NCBI GenBank assembly: GCA_001803205.1
Contig: MHBE01000040.1
Span: forward strand, 62,001-126,000
Direction of reading: 5' to 3'
Origin: Lentisphaerae bacterium GWF2_38_69
Lineage (GTDB): Bacteria > Verrucomicrobiota > Lentisphaeria > Victivallales > GWF2-38-69
Length of the DNA stretch: 64,000 bases
Part shown: one piece after another, positions 40,553-50,120 of the stretch
Layout of the letters: each line of letters begins with the position of its first letter
Position numbering within the stretch: the first letter of the stretch is position 1
Program-made: the position numbers and the translations under genes
The notes under the pieces: model-generated
Database searches by the model: none
Seen by the model: the letters and a program-made list of their open reading frames with translations, nothing else
Told to the model about the DNA's origin: nothing

Positions 40553-41902
40553 ATGGAAAGGATTAAACATATTCTAGGCAGTTTTTGGACAATTATCTTC
40601 TCTCTCTTTTTGGGAGTTGTAATAGGCATTTACGCACCAGGGATCGCTACAGTCTGCGAACCGTTTGGAGATATATATTTCAAACTAATCGAAATGGCCT
40701 GTACCATTATGCTTCCCATCATCATAATCTCAAGTATAGGAAAAATCGTAATATCTGAAGGCAGTTCAGGATTTGTGTACAAAATATTAATTGCGCTTTT
40801 CATTACTTTTGCCACTATTTCCGGAATTAGTATTTTATCTTCTATTATTGTATCTCCCATTACTGCTCCAACTTCTGAGACGACAAAAAACTTAGGAAAA
40901 CTTATAATAAACAGTCAGGAAAAAAACCAAGATGAACCAGTCGATGTATTAAAAAGTTATTATTTCATAAGAGAACTAGATACAGAAAAGGAAGTGCAGA
41001 AAAAGGACACTGGAATATTAAAAATTATAGCTGACTTTTTCCCTAACAACATATTTGAATCTTTAGCTAATAAAAAAACTGTTGAAGTCTTAATCTTTTC
41101 AATTATTTTCGGGTTGCTCTTTAAATATATCCCCCAGCTTACATGTAATTCAATAATCAATTTATGTGACAGCCTTTTTGAAGCTTTCAATACTTTTCTT
41201 ACAATCCTTTTGTACCTCCTGCCGTTTGGAATTATTTCTCTAATATCTCATCAAACAACCGGGCTGGATTTCAGCGTATTATTTTCTCTCATTAAGCTTG
41301 GGGAAAGAATAGCTTTGGTCTTTATTGTCATATTCATAATTTGTTTATTAGTAATAAAATATAACTCAAGAAAATCTTTTGTTGAAATCTTTAAGGCTCT
41401 CAAGGAGCCAATGGTTCTTTCCTTCGTCGCAGAAAACCTTGTAGCTATGCCTTCTCTGATAACAGCTATGACGGAAAAACTTAATTTTAACAGAAACAAA
41501 GTAGGCTCTACTGCACCTCTATGGATGGGCATGGAAATTCATGCGGATATCGCATTGTTTGCCGCAGCATCAATTTTCACCTTGCAGTTATATGGTATTC
41601 CTTTAGGTTTTAATGAGATAATGATAATTTTTGTAGGGTCTATTGCTGCAGGTTTGTCTTCACTTGGAGCTGCCGCAGTGCTGTGGGTAGCCTTGATAAG
41701 AATAATATTAGACCCCCTGGATATCCCCTCTTCTCCTATAATTCTTGCATTAATGCTTTTTGAACCCTTTTTTAACGGTCTTCTTTACCTCTTGAATGCA
41801 GTGATAAGCTGCGCTGCAGTCTCAATATTGGCAAGAGAACAGAAACCAAAAGAAAAGGCATCTTTGGATAAAGAAGAAATTGCTGTGCCGTTGAAATATT
41901 AG
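40553..41902 (+). CDS. DAACS/SDF-family symporter-like protein
   Basis: Polytopic; ILGSFWTIIFSLFLGVVIGIYAPGIATVCEPFGDIYFKLIEMACTIMLPIIIISSIGKIV typical SDF N-terminus; 11-bp gap to the binding protein. Confidence 0.8.
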   Translation: MERIKHILGSFWTIIFSLFLGVVIGIYAPGIATVCEPFGDIYFKLIEMACTIMLPIIIISSIGKIVISEGSSGFVYKILIALFITFATISGISILSSIIVSPITAPTSETTKNLGKLIINSQEKNQDEPVDVLKSYYFIRELDTEKEVQKKDTGILKIIADFFPNNIFESLANKKTVEVLIFSIIFGLLFKYIPQLTCNSIINLCDSLFEAFNTFLTILLYLLPFGIISLISHQTTGLDFSVLFSLIKLGERIALVFIVIFIICLLVIKYNSRKSFVEIFKALKEPMVLSFVAENLVAMPSLITAMTEKLNFNRNKVGSTAPLWMGMEIHADIALFAAASIFTLQLYGIPLGFNEIMIIFVGSIAAGLSSLGAAAVLWVALIRIILDPLDIPSSPIILALMLFEPFFNGLLYLLNAVISCAAVSILAREQKPKEKASLDKEEIAVPLKY

Positions 41903-41963
41903 ACATACTTATAACCCTTAATTAATAACACAATACATAATACTTATAAAATGTTAAGTGCTT

Positions 41964-43142
41964 ATGAATAACTTTAAGTACATTCTCAGTTACTTTGTTT
42001 TACCTTTATTAATGACCTTTAATACTTATGCTATTTTCGCTTATGCCTCTGAAAATGAAAAAAACAATCAGGAAGAAACTCAATCTAGAATTCCAGATTT
42101 AAAGGCGGGCAAGTGGGAACCGATTTACAGCATGGGTAAAAACCTCTTTCCATCTGTCGTTATAAGCACAATAACATTAAAAAATGGAGGAGATTGGGAT
42201 ACGGAATCGAATCATTTGGGCGAAAATTGGGGGACTATCGGCATAGCAGTCTGTTCACCTAAAGATAATTGTTCTATTAATGTGGAAATATCGAGTGATA
42301 CATTTATAAAGCCAACGACCTTTATTGGAACCTTGCCTAAAAAAGGGATTACTTACTTTATTTTTCCGGATTTAAAGTATGAATATGAAAAACTTCTCAT
42401 GGTAAGTCAGAAAATACCTGAAGACCTTACATTCAAAGTTTCTATAGACAGGAAAGCAGACATGGATAAAACTGACCATATACAAGTTCGATCAATTAAT
42501 GAATGCGTATATTATTTCGTTGACTACGATGGAAATTCTGTTGATACTCCATGGTTTTTTGCTGCGTATGTCAATGAAAACCACCCTTATATACATAGGA
42601 TTTTGGCTGATGCCTTAAAGGCACAAAGAGTAAGCAGTTTTTCAGGAACTTTGGGTAATATTGAGTCACAGCTTGAGGAAATAAATGCAATATGGGAAAC
42701 GCTCAAGAAAAAGGGCATCCGTTATAGCAATATTACTACTACCGATGATGATGAAAATCCTGAATTGGCAACACAGTATGTCAGGCTTATTGGACAAAGC
42801 ATTAACTATTCTCAGGCTAACTGTGTTGACGGTTCAGTCCTTCTTGCTTCAATTTTGCGTAAAATTGGTTTCAATGTCAGCCTTATCACAGTTCCAGGAC
42901 ATATGTATATAGGTTTAATTTTCGGCACAAATGAGGACAGTTTTATATGCATAGAGACAACCATGATTGGAAATTATACATTGGAAGAAGCGATTGAAGA
43001 AGGAACAAATGATTTTACTGAAAATGAAAGTAAATTCCTTTCCGACAGTGACGAATACTACGAATACAACATAATCAATATCATGGATGCTCGAGCTATG
43101 GGCATTATATCCATTAAAGATTCTTTATCTCATCAACTGTAG
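41964..43142 (+). CDS. Exported transglutaminase-like protein
   Basis: SQANCVDGSVLLASILRKIGFNVSLITVPGHMYIGLIF...ICIETTMIG: Cys, His and acidic residue spaced as in transglutaminase-like folds; N-terminal hydrophobic signal. Confidence 0.65.
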   Translation: MNNFKYILSYFVLPLLMTFNTYAIFAYASENEKNNQEETQSRIPDLKAGKWEPIYSMGKNLFPSVVISTITLKNGGDWDTESNHLGENWGTIGIAVCSPKDNCSINVEISSDTFIKPTTFIGTLPKKGITYFIFPDLKYEYEKLLMVSQKIPEDLTFKVSIDRKADMDKTDHIQVRSINECVYYFVDYDGNSVDTPWFFAAYVNENHPYIHRILADALKAQRVSSFSGTLGNIESQLEEINAIWETLKKKGIRYSNITTTDDDENPELATQYVRLIGQSINYSQANCVDGSVLLASILRKIGFNVSLITVPGHMYIGLIFGTNEDSFICIETTMIGNYTLEEAIEEGTNDFTENESKFLSDSDEYYEYNIINIMDARAMGIISIKDSLSHQL

Positions 43143-43144
43143 TA

Positions 43145-43525
43145 GTCCAAACTAATCATCGTTTCCCTAAAGAAAGTGAGTTCTTCGCCTCCCCTGACAA
43201 GAAAACAGGAAGAGTCTTTGATGACAAAAAATTCTTCGCGTCTGTCCAGAGGCAGTACAAAAAGAATAAGGCCATTACGGCAAAACAGTTCTCAGCTCTG
43301 CTCAGGCTATTGAATAAATATTCTTCACAAATCACTGATTTCGATAATTTTGTTGCTAAATTTAATCTCAAAAAAGATCTTAATGTTCTATCCGCTATCG
43401 CAGAAAATGTCATAGTTGGCAATTTTAGCTTCATCGCAGACGATATATCAACTTATATCACAAAGAAGACAAACTCTTCAAAGTCCTCTGCTTCTTCCTA
43501 TATCAAAGGTTTAAAAAAACTGTAA
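43145..43525 (+). pseudogene. Duplicated topA C-terminal repeat module with a distinct 3' tail; no ATG start
   Basis: Frame 2 open through ...ESEFFASPDKKTGRVFDDKKFFASVQRQYKKNKAITAKQFSALLRLLNKYSSQ... to SSYIKGLKKL*. Confidence 0.8.
43191..43396 (+). repeat. Direct repeat copy B (of topA 30407-30612)
   Basis: Ungapped 199/206 match by eye. Confidence 0.95.
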
Positions 43526-43655
43526 CTTCCCTTATTGGCTGGAAATTTCCAGCTCAGAGAGGATATTTAGACTATTTGCGCAGTGTGTATGATTAAGATA
43601 CAGCGTTTGTAAAGCACAAAATGTTAACTGCAAATAGGCATTTAGAATAATTTTT

Positions 43656-44378
43656 ATGTTTTTTTTAAAACTGAATTGGAAATGTATCTGCTCTATAGCT
43701 ATTTTCTACATCTCGTTTGTCACAGTTTTATCTCTGCCGGCCATAGGCGACACAGTCTCGTCATCTTCAGATTTGCTTAACCGAATTCCTAAGAACAATA
43801 ACAACAGTTCTTCCGTCGTTGGGTTGGCAAATGCTCTTTTAAATGCTGAAAAAGAGAGGAGTAAGTTCCTATATTACAATATGTTTCTTTCTGATATCTT
43901 TTCAGGTCAAACTGATACGGATCTGAGCGAGAGATATTTAAATTGTATAGAAGATCTCGAAGAAAACTCCCGCAATGGTTTATACCTCGTTGACAAAGTA
44001 TTTGACATGTGCAGATATTTTGAAGGCAGAATAGATGAGATGCCTTTAAGCTACGAGGAAAAACTAAAAATGAAGTTGCGGCTCGAAGAATTGAGAAACG
44101 ATGCCGAAAATTACGGTATGACTCTAAAGAGAAATAGTGATGCTCAAAATCCGACAGAATGCCTGGTGCTTGAGACCAACAGAGAGCTTCAGGTAGTTAT
44201 ACTTGGAATAGGTTTTCTCGACAATTCAAGAACCGGAACAGTTTGGGTGATACCCGAAGCAGAAAATGCCGAAGCTAAAGTCGTAGCAGTCAGACCTTAC
44301 GCGTCTGCGGCGCTGATAACCAAAGGAAAACTGGAAAAGGTATCAACAGGTATGAAAGCTAAAACACTTAACAAATAG
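43656..44378 (+). CDS. Exported/membrane-anchored hypothetical protein upstream of ribosomal cluster
   Basis: N-terminal hydrophobic segment, 240-aa ORF, 24 bp upstream of rplV. Confidence 0.65.
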   Translation: MFFLKLNWKCICSIAIFYISFVTVLSLPAIGDTVSSSSDLLNRIPKNNNNSSSVVGLANALLNAEKERSKFLYYNMFLSDIFSGQTDTDLSERYLNCIEDLEENSRNGLYLVDKVFDMCRYFEGRIDEMPLSYEEKLKMKLRLEELRNDAENYGMTLKRNSDAQNPTECLVLETNRELQVVILGIGFLDNSRTGTVWVIPEAENAEAKVVAVRPYASAALITKGKLEKVSTGMKAKTLNK

Positions 44379-44402
44379 TAACAAAGTAACGGAAAAGAAA
44401 TT

Positions 44403-44738
44403 ATGGAAGTAAGAGCAGTTACAAAGTATGCGAAAATTGCTCCTGACAAAGCCAGGCAGGTTGCTAGGCTTCTTCAGGGCAAAAGCGCTATCAAGGCTCA
44501 AAGCGAAGTTGACCTCATGCCGAGGAAGGCTGCCCGTCTTTTTGCCAAGACATTGCGTTCAGCAGTAGCAAATGCTGAAAACAACCATGACCTGGACAAG
44601 AACAGTCTGGTCGTAAAAGAGGCAGTTGTCGGAATAGCTCCCATCATGAGGCGCTTTAGACCGAAAGCTAGAGGAATGGCTGGAAGAATCCGCAAGAGAA
44701 CCAGTCACCTGACAGTTGTAGTTTCAAATGAAAAATAA
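44403..44738 (+). CDS. rplV: 50S ribosomal protein L22
   Basis: AVTKYAKIAPDKARQVARLLQGKS; operon position. Confidence 0.95.
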   Translation: MEVRAVTKYAKIAPDKARQVARLLQGKSAIKAQSEVDLMPRKAARLFAKTLRSAVANAENNHDLDKNSLVVKEAVVGIAPIMRRFRPKARGMAGRIRKRTSHLTVVVSNEK

Positions 44739-44753
44739 CGAAAGGAAGTTATC

Positions 44754-45392
44754 GTGGGACAAAAAGTAAATCCAATCGGCTTTAGAGTCACGACCACAAA
44801 AGACTGGGATTCGAAATGGTTCGCCAGAAAGTCCACTTTCGGCTTATGGCTTAACGAAGATCTTAAGATTCGTGATTATATAAAGAAAGAATTCGTTCAT
44901 GCTGCAATAGCAAGAGTTGTCATTCACAGAGCTTCAAACAGAATAGCTGTTGATATCTATACCGCCCGCCCGGGCATTCTGGCAAGCAGAAAAGGAGATT
45001 TCGAAAAACTCCAGACAGGTTTGCAAAAAATGGCTCATGGGCACGAGATAAAAATAGACATTCATGAAGTTAAAAATCCTGAAAGAAACGCTCAGCTTGT
45101 TTCAGAAAGCGTAGCTCTCCAGCTTCAGAGAAGAATTGCCTTTAGGCGCGCAATGAAAAAATCTATCCAGCTGGCTATGGACAGCGGCGCACTGGGAATC
45201 AAGATAATGGCTTCCGGCCGTCTGGGCGGAGCTGAACTTGCAAGAACAGAGCATTATAAAGAAGGCACAGTGCCTCTTCACACTATCAAAGCCAATATCG
45301 AATACGGTTTTTCAGAAGCTATGACTCCTACCGGAAAGATCGGCGTGAAAGTCTGGATCTGCAACCCTGAAGTAGTAAGCAAGGAGGCCTAA
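44754..45392 (+). CDS. rpsC: 30S ribosomal protein S3
   Basis: [26 protein letters not shown] start. Confidence 0.97.
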   Translation: MGQKVNPIGFRVTTTKDWDSKWFARKSTFGLWLNEDLKIRDYIKKEFVHAAIARVVIHRASNRIAVDIYTARPGILASRKGDFEKLQTGLQKMAHGHEIKIDIHEVKNPERNAQLVSESVALQLQRRIAFRRAMKKSIQLAMDSGALGIKIMASGRLGGAELARTEHYKEGTVPLHTIKANIEYGFSEAMTPTGKIGVKVWICNPEVVSKEA

Positions 45393-45394
45393 TC

Positions 45395-45805
45395 ATGTCT
45401 TTGATGCCAAGTAGGACCAAATACAGAAAAATGCAGCGCGGCAATATGGGCGGACTTGCCCAGTCCGGCAATAAAATAGATTTCGGAGATTATGCTCTCA
45501 TGGCTCTCGACAGAGGATGGGTAAGAAATAATGAAATCGAAGCAGCTCGTGTTGCTATTAACAGATATTTAAACAGACGCGGAAGAGTCTGGATCAGATT
45601 CTTTCCTGACAGACCCTTTACCTGCAAACCTCTTGAAGTAAGAATGGGTAAAGGAAAAGGTAATGTCGAAGGCTATGTAGCAGTAGTCCTTCCAGGCAGA
45701 GTCCTTTTTGAAATAAGCGGTTGCACAGAAGTTACTGCCAGAGAAGCTCTTTGTAGAGCTGCTGCCAAACTTTCTATCAAGACCAAATTTCTAAAGCGTC
45801 AATAA
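45395..45805 (+). CDS. rplP: 50S ribosomal protein L16
   Basis: [40 protein letters not shown]. Confidence 0.97.
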   Translation: MSLMPSRTKYRKMQRGNMGGLAQSGNKIDFGDYALMALDRGWVRNNEIEAARVAINRYLNRRGRVWIRFFPDRPFTCKPLEVRMGKGKGNVEGYVAVVLPGRVLFEISGCTEVTAREALCRAAAKLSIKTKFLKRQ

Positions 45806-45818
45806 GAGGGATAGAAAT

Positions 45819-46022
45819 ATGAAAAAAATGGCTCAGATTAGAGAAATGAGTGATGCCGAACTCAAGAGCGCAATAAGCGACCTTGAGAAAGAAAAATATA
45901 ATCTCAAGATGCAGGCTAAAACCGGTCAGCTTGAGAAAAGCGCAAGGATTGGTCAGGCAAAAAAAGAGATCGCTATGATCAAAACTGAACAGTCCAGCCG
46001 CGCAAAGAACCCCGGCAAGTAA
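45819..46022 (+). CDS. rpmC: 50S ribosomal protein L29
   Basis: IREMSDAELKSAISDLEKEKYNLKMQ; operon position. Confidence 0.93.
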   Translation: MKKMAQIREMSDAELKSAISDLEKEKYNLKMQAKTGQLEKSARIGQAKKEIAMIKTEQSSRAKNPGK

Positions 46023-46038
46023 GGGAGATTAATCAATT

Positions 46039-46320
46039 ATGGAAAATGAAATAAAAGATACAAGGAAAAACTTTCGCAAAGAACGCGAAGGAGTAGTACT
46101 AAGCGATTGCCAGAACAAGACTATTGTTGTCGAAGTCACCAGGCGTACATCTCACCCGCTTTACAAGAAAGTTGTAAAGTCAAGTAAGAAATATTACGCT
46201 CATGACGAAGAGAACAAGGCTAAAAAAGGCGATAAAGTAACAATTACAGAAACCAGACCTTTGAGCAAGCTTAAACGCTGGAGACTCGTAAAGGTCCATG
46301 GAAAAGAGCAACAATCTTAA
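46039..46320 (+). CDS. rpsQ: 30S ribosomal protein S17
   Basis: [42 protein letters not shown]. Confidence 0.95.
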   Translation: MENEIKDTRKNFRKEREGVVLSDCQNKTIVVEVTRRTSHPLYKKVVKSSKKYYAHDEENKAKKGDKVTITETRPLSKLKRWRLVKVHGKEQQS

Positions 46321-46350
46321 ACTATTATTAAACTTTAGAGGTAATAACTT

Positions 46351-46716
46351 ATGATTCAGATGCAAACAAGCCTTGAAGTGGCAGATAATAGCGGCGCAAA
46401 GCGGATTGTTGCTATAACTGTTCTAGGACAGAAAAGAAAATATGCAAGAATCGGCGACATTGTAACAGCCTCGGTAAAAGAAGCTATTCCAAACGCCCCC
46501 GTTAAAAAAGGCGATGTAGTAAAAGCCGTTATCGTCAGGACAGGCACAAAGGTAAGAAGAGCAGATGGCTCTTATCTTAGGTTTGACAAGAGCGCAGCGG
46601 TAATTATTGATGATCAGAACAATCCGAAGGGCACGCGTATTTTTGGTCCTGTAGCCCGTGAGCTTCGCGATAAGAACTTCATGAAAATTATTTCTTTGGC
46701 TCCGGAGGTCTTATAA
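46351..46716 (+). CDS. rplN: 50S ribosomal protein L14
   Basis: [26 protein letters not shown]...[28 protein letters not shown]. Confidence 0.97.
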   Translation: MIQMQTSLEVADNSGAKRIVAITVLGQKRKYARIGDIVTASVKEAIPNAPVKKGDVVKAVIVRTGTKVRRADGSYLRFDKSAAVIIDDQNNPKGTRIFGPVARELRDKNFMKIISLAPEVL

Positions 46717-46982
46717 TGCAAAAAAAAACACATGTAAAGACAGGTGATGAAGTCACCGTAATAAGTGGAAAATGGAAAGGGGAAGATGCCAAGATTAAGG
46801 CTAATCTCAAAGAAAAAGACCGCGTAGTACTGGAAATATCCGGTCTTTCCCCTGAAAAGAAAAAGCAAATTGGCGTTAAAACTGTAAAAAAAACTCAGCA
46901 GAATCCCAAAGGCGGAATGGTTGAGAGATCAGTTTCAGTTCATATCTCCAATGTTAAGCTCAAAAAGGCCAAAACCGAATAA
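46716..46982 (+). CDS. rplX: 50S ribosomal protein L24
   Basis: [40 protein letters not shown]. Confidence 0.93.
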   Translation: MQKKTHVKTGDEVTVISGKWKGEDAKIKANLKEKDRVVLEISGLSPEKKKQIGVKTVKKTQQNPKGGMVERSVSVHISNVKLKKAKTE

Positions 46983-47002
46983 GAAATGGAGAAGAATTAA
47001 TT

Positions 47003-47551
47003 ATGCCTGACATGTTTAAATTTTTTAAAGAGAGCGTAATTCCCAAGCTCAAGGAGAAAAGGAATTATGAGAATCCAATGCAGATTCCTAAACTCTCAAA
47101 GATAATAATTTCAACCGGTATCGGTACAGCATTTGATAAAGATGCTTTCGCCGAAGCCAAAAAGAATATAACAGCTATCACCGGACAAGCTGCTTTAATT
47201 ACTAAATCCAAAAAAGATATATCCAACTTCAAACTCCGTAAGGGGCAGCCGGTAGGAATAATGGTAACTCTGAGAAACGAAAGGATGTATGAGTTTCTAG
47301 ATAGACTTGTACATAATGTCCTCCCTCAGGTTCGTGACTTCAGGGGTATTAGCCCGAAAGGTTTTGACGGAAAGGGAAACTACAGTTTCGGAATGAACGA
47401 CATCAGCGTATTCACGGAAATCGATCTTGATAAACTGAAACGCCCGATGGGTATTAATATCTGTATGGTAACTACAGCCAAATCAAATGAAGAAGCCAAA
47501 GAGCTTCTTACGCTATTGGAAATGCCTTTCGCAAAAGAAGGGAGTAAGTAA
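47003..47551 (+). CDS. rplE: 50S ribosomal protein L5
   Basis: [18 protein letters not shown]...[25 protein letters not shown]. Confidence 0.97.
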   Translation: MPDMFKFFKESVIPKLKEKRNYENPMQIPKLSKIIISTGIGTAFDKDAFAEAKKNITAITGQAALITKSKKDISNFKLRKGQPVGIMVTLRNERMYEFLDRLVHNVLPQVRDFRGISPKGFDGKGNYSFGMNDISVFTEIDLDKLKRPMGINICMVTTAKSNEEAKELLTLLEMPFAKEGSK

Positions 47552-47553
47552 TT

Positions 47554-47739
47554 ATGGCAAAGAAAAGTCTAGTCGTAAAAAGCGAACGCGAACCTAAGTT
47601 CAAAGTGCGCAAATACAACCGTTGCAAGAAATGCGGCCGTTCACGCGCTTATATCAGAAAATATCAACTCTGCAGAATTTGCTTCAGGGAGCTTGCTTCC
47701 TCAGGGCAGATTCCCGGCGTAATAAAAGCCAGCTGGTAA
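47554..47739 (+). CDS. rpsN: 30S ribosomal protein S14, zinc-binding type
   Basis: 61 aa; [38 protein letters not shown]. Confidence 0.96.
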   Translation: MAKKSLVVKSEREPKFKVRKYNRCKKCGRSRAYIRKYQLCRICFRELASSGQIPGVIKASW

Positions 47740-47756
47740 AATAAGGAGCCAATAAA

Positions 47757-48152
47757 ATGAGTATGCAAGATCCATTGAGCGATATGCTCACAAGAATCCG
47801 CAATGCAGGTATGGCTTCTTTGAAAGAAGTTTCACTGCCTGCTTCAAAACTTAAGAAAGCCGTAGCTTCTGTTCTCAAGGAAGAAGGTTTTATCGGAGAT
47901 ATGACTGAAGTCGGAGAAGGCGTTAAAAAAACACTTGTTCTAAAATTGAAGTACCACAAAAAGTCACCTGTTATCGAAGGAATCAGAAGAATAAGCAAAC
48001 CTTCATGCAGAATTTACTGCGGAAACACTCAGATTCCGAAAGTAAGAAACGGACTTGGACTCGTGGTTCTTTCAACTCCGCATGGTGTTATCAGCGGTAA
48101 GAAAGCCGCTGAAATGAATATCGGCGGTGAAATAATTTGTTATGTATGGTAA
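47757..48152 (+). CDS. rpsH: 30S ribosomal protein S8
   Basis: DPLSDMLTRIRNAG...GLGLVVLSTPHGVISGKKA. Confidence 0.97.
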   Translation: MSMQDPLSDMLTRIRNAGMASLKEVSLPASKLKKAVASVLKEEGFIGDMTEVGEGVKKTLVLKLKYHKKSPVIEGIRRISKPSCRIYCGNTQIPKVRNGLGLVVLSTPHGVISGKKAAEMNIGGEIICYVW

Positions 48153-48160
48153 GGTGAACT

Positions 48161-48697
48161 ATGTCAAGAATAGGTAAAAAACCAATCGCCGTACCAGCTG
48201 GCGTAAAAATAACTGTGGCAAACGGTCAGATGACAGTGGAAAACGGAAAGAATGTGCTCACACAGGCTGTTCCGCCCGAAGTTAAAATAGCTGTCGAAGA
48301 TAATGAAATAATTGTATCCACACCTGTTGAAACCAAGAGATCAAGCGCAATGCAGGGTCTTACAAGAAGTCTGCTTGCAGGCATGGTCGAAGGCGTAACT
48401 AAAGGTTTCAAGAAAAACCTTGAAATAGTTGGCGTAGGATACAAGGCTAAAATAAATGGAAACACTATGGAGCTGGCTCTTGGCTTCTCTCATCCTGTTG
48501 TCTACAATGTTCCTCAGGGAATCAAAGTAACAGTAGCCGACAACACTAAGATAAGCGTAGAGGGCATCAATAAACAGCTTGTAGGGCAGGTAGCAGCCAA
48601 TATCAGAAGATTCAAGAAACCTGAACCTTATAAAGGTAAAGGTATCAGATATGCCGGCGAACACATAGTAATCAAGGAAGGAAAAGCCGTAGGATAA
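48161..48697 (+). CDS. rplF: 50S ribosomal protein L6
   Basis: SRIGKKPIAVPAGV...RRFKKPEPYKGKGIRYAGE. Confidence 0.97.
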   Translation: MSRIGKKPIAVPAGVKITVANGQMTVENGKNVLTQAVPPEVKIAVEDNEIIVSTPVETKRSSAMQGLTRSLLAGMVEGVTKGFKKNLEIVGVGYKAKINGNTMELALGFSHPVVYNVPQGIKVTVADNTKISVEGINKQLVGQVAANIRRFKKPEPYKGKGIRYAGEHIVIKEGKAVG

Positions 48698-48740
48698 TAC
48701 AACAGCTGTTTCATAGCTTAATTCATGGAGATTATATAAC

Positions 48741-49103
48741 ATGGGAAAATTAAATAAAGTAGAGGCACGCCAGCGCAGACATATGCGTTTGCGTCAGAAA
48801 ATTGCAGGAACAGCTGATCGTCCAAGAATGGCCGTATTTGCTTCCTGTAAACACATATATGTTCAGTTTATTGATGACAATGCTGGAAAAACCATTGCAA
48901 GTGCATCAACCAATACTGAAGAATTCAAAAAAACCGGTGAGAAAGTCAATGCGAAAGGAGCGGAAGTTCTTGGAACAATAGCCGCAGCCGCAGCCAAAGC
49001 TGCAGGAATAAGCGAAGTTGTCTTTGACCGCGGAGGTTTCTCATTTCACGGAAAACTCAAAGCTTTAGCCGATTCTGCGCGCAAGAGCGGACTAAAAATA
49101 TAG
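48741..49103 (+). CDS. rplR: 50S ribosomal protein L18
   Basis: [35 protein letters not shown]. Confidence 0.95.
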   Translation: MGKLNKVEARQRRHMRLRQKIAGTADRPRMAVFASCKHIYVQFIDDNAGKTIASASTNTEEFKKTGEKVNAKGAEVLGTIAAAAAKAAGISEVVFDRGGFSFHGKLKALADSARKSGLKI

Positions 49104-49116
49104 AGAGGTCTATTAT

Positions 49117-49608
49117 ATGGCACATCCAAGAAAAAATGCCCCAGCTAAAGAAGTCAGTGACTTTGAAGAAAGAGTGGTCAGCGTCAATAGATGCTCGAAA
49201 GTAGTTAAGGGAGGTCGTAACTTCAGTTTCAGCGCTCTTGTAGTGGTTGGAAACAAAAAAGGCCTTGTAGGAGTCGGACTGGGAAAAGCCAATGAAGTAG
49301 CAGATGCTATCAGAAAGGGCGGAGAAATCGCAAAAAAGAATCTTATGCAGGTTCCGATGAATAACCAGACAATACCACATGAAATAAAATCCAAGTTCGG
49401 CGCGGCTAAAGTATTCATGAAGCCCGCAGGACCAGGTACAGGTATGATAGCTGGCGGTGGAGTAAGAGCGGTTCTTGAACTTGCAGGAATCAGAGATGTA
49501 CTTACTAAATCACTAGGTTCTACAAACCCTGTAAATATCGTCAGAGCCACTTTTGAAGCTTTCAAGAACATGATCACAAAAGACGAATACATAGCAAAAC
49601 GCAGCTAA
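49117..49608 (+). CDS. rpsE: 30S ribosomal protein S5
   Basis: [42 protein letters not shown]. Confidence 0.97.
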   Translation: MAHPRKNAPAKEVSDFEERVVSVNRCSKVVKGGRNFSFSALVVVGNKKGLVGVGLGKANEVADAIRKGGEIAKKNLMQVPMNNQTIPHEIKSKFGAAKVFMKPAGPGTGMIAGGGVRAVLELAGIRDVLTKSLGSTNPVNIVRATFEAFKNMITKDEYIAKRS

Positions 49609-49623
49609 TTAAGGATTATTAAA

Positions 49624-50070
49624 ATGAAATTACATTCACTTAAAAATACAGAAGGCGCCAAACACAGACGCAAACGCGTCGGCAGAGGCGACGCTTCCGG
49701 TTGGGGGAAAACCGCCGGAAGAGGAGACAAGGGACAACACTCAAGAAGCGGTTCCGGTTTCAGGCCATATTTTGAAGGCGGACAGATTACGCTTTTCAGA
49801 AGATTGCCGAAGAGAGGCTTCAAGAGTCTGAATCCGGTTGTTTATACTGTGGTCAATGTCTCAAATTTAGACAAGGCTTTCAATGCCAATGACACAATTG
49901 ATAAAGCCCTTCTCCTGTCAAAGAATTTGATTCATAAAACAAAACTTGAATTAAAGATTCTCGGAACTGGCGAAATTACCAAGCCATTGACAATCAAAGC
50001 TAATGTATTCTCAGCCACGGCAAAGGCCAAAATAGAAGCCGCAGGCGGAAAATGCGAGGTTGTTAAATAA
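49624..50070 (+). CDS. rplO: 50S ribosomal protein L15
   Basis: HRRKRVGRGDASGWGKTAGRGDKGQHSRSG. Confidence 0.96.
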   Translation: MKLHSLKNTEGAKHRRKRVGRGDASGWGKTAGRGDKGQHSRSGSGFRPYFEGGQITLFRRLPKRGFKSLNPVVYTVVNVSNLDKAFNANDTIDKALLLSKNLIHKTKLELKILGTGEITKPLTIKANVFSATAKAKIEAAGGKCEVVK

Positions 50071-50081
50071 AAATAAACAAC

Positions 50082-50120
50082 AGATAAAAAACCAGAGCGT
50101 ATATATCTGGTTTTTTATCT
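50082..50120 (+). terminator. Perfect 15-bp inverted repeat with T-run between rplO and secY
   Basis: AGATAAAAAACCAGA-GCGTATATA-TCTGGTTTTTTATCT. Confidence 0.75.

Noticed and set aside
46180-49823. Minus-strand ORFs within the ribosomal cluster
   Set aside because: Opposite highly conserved ribosomal protein genes; no support.
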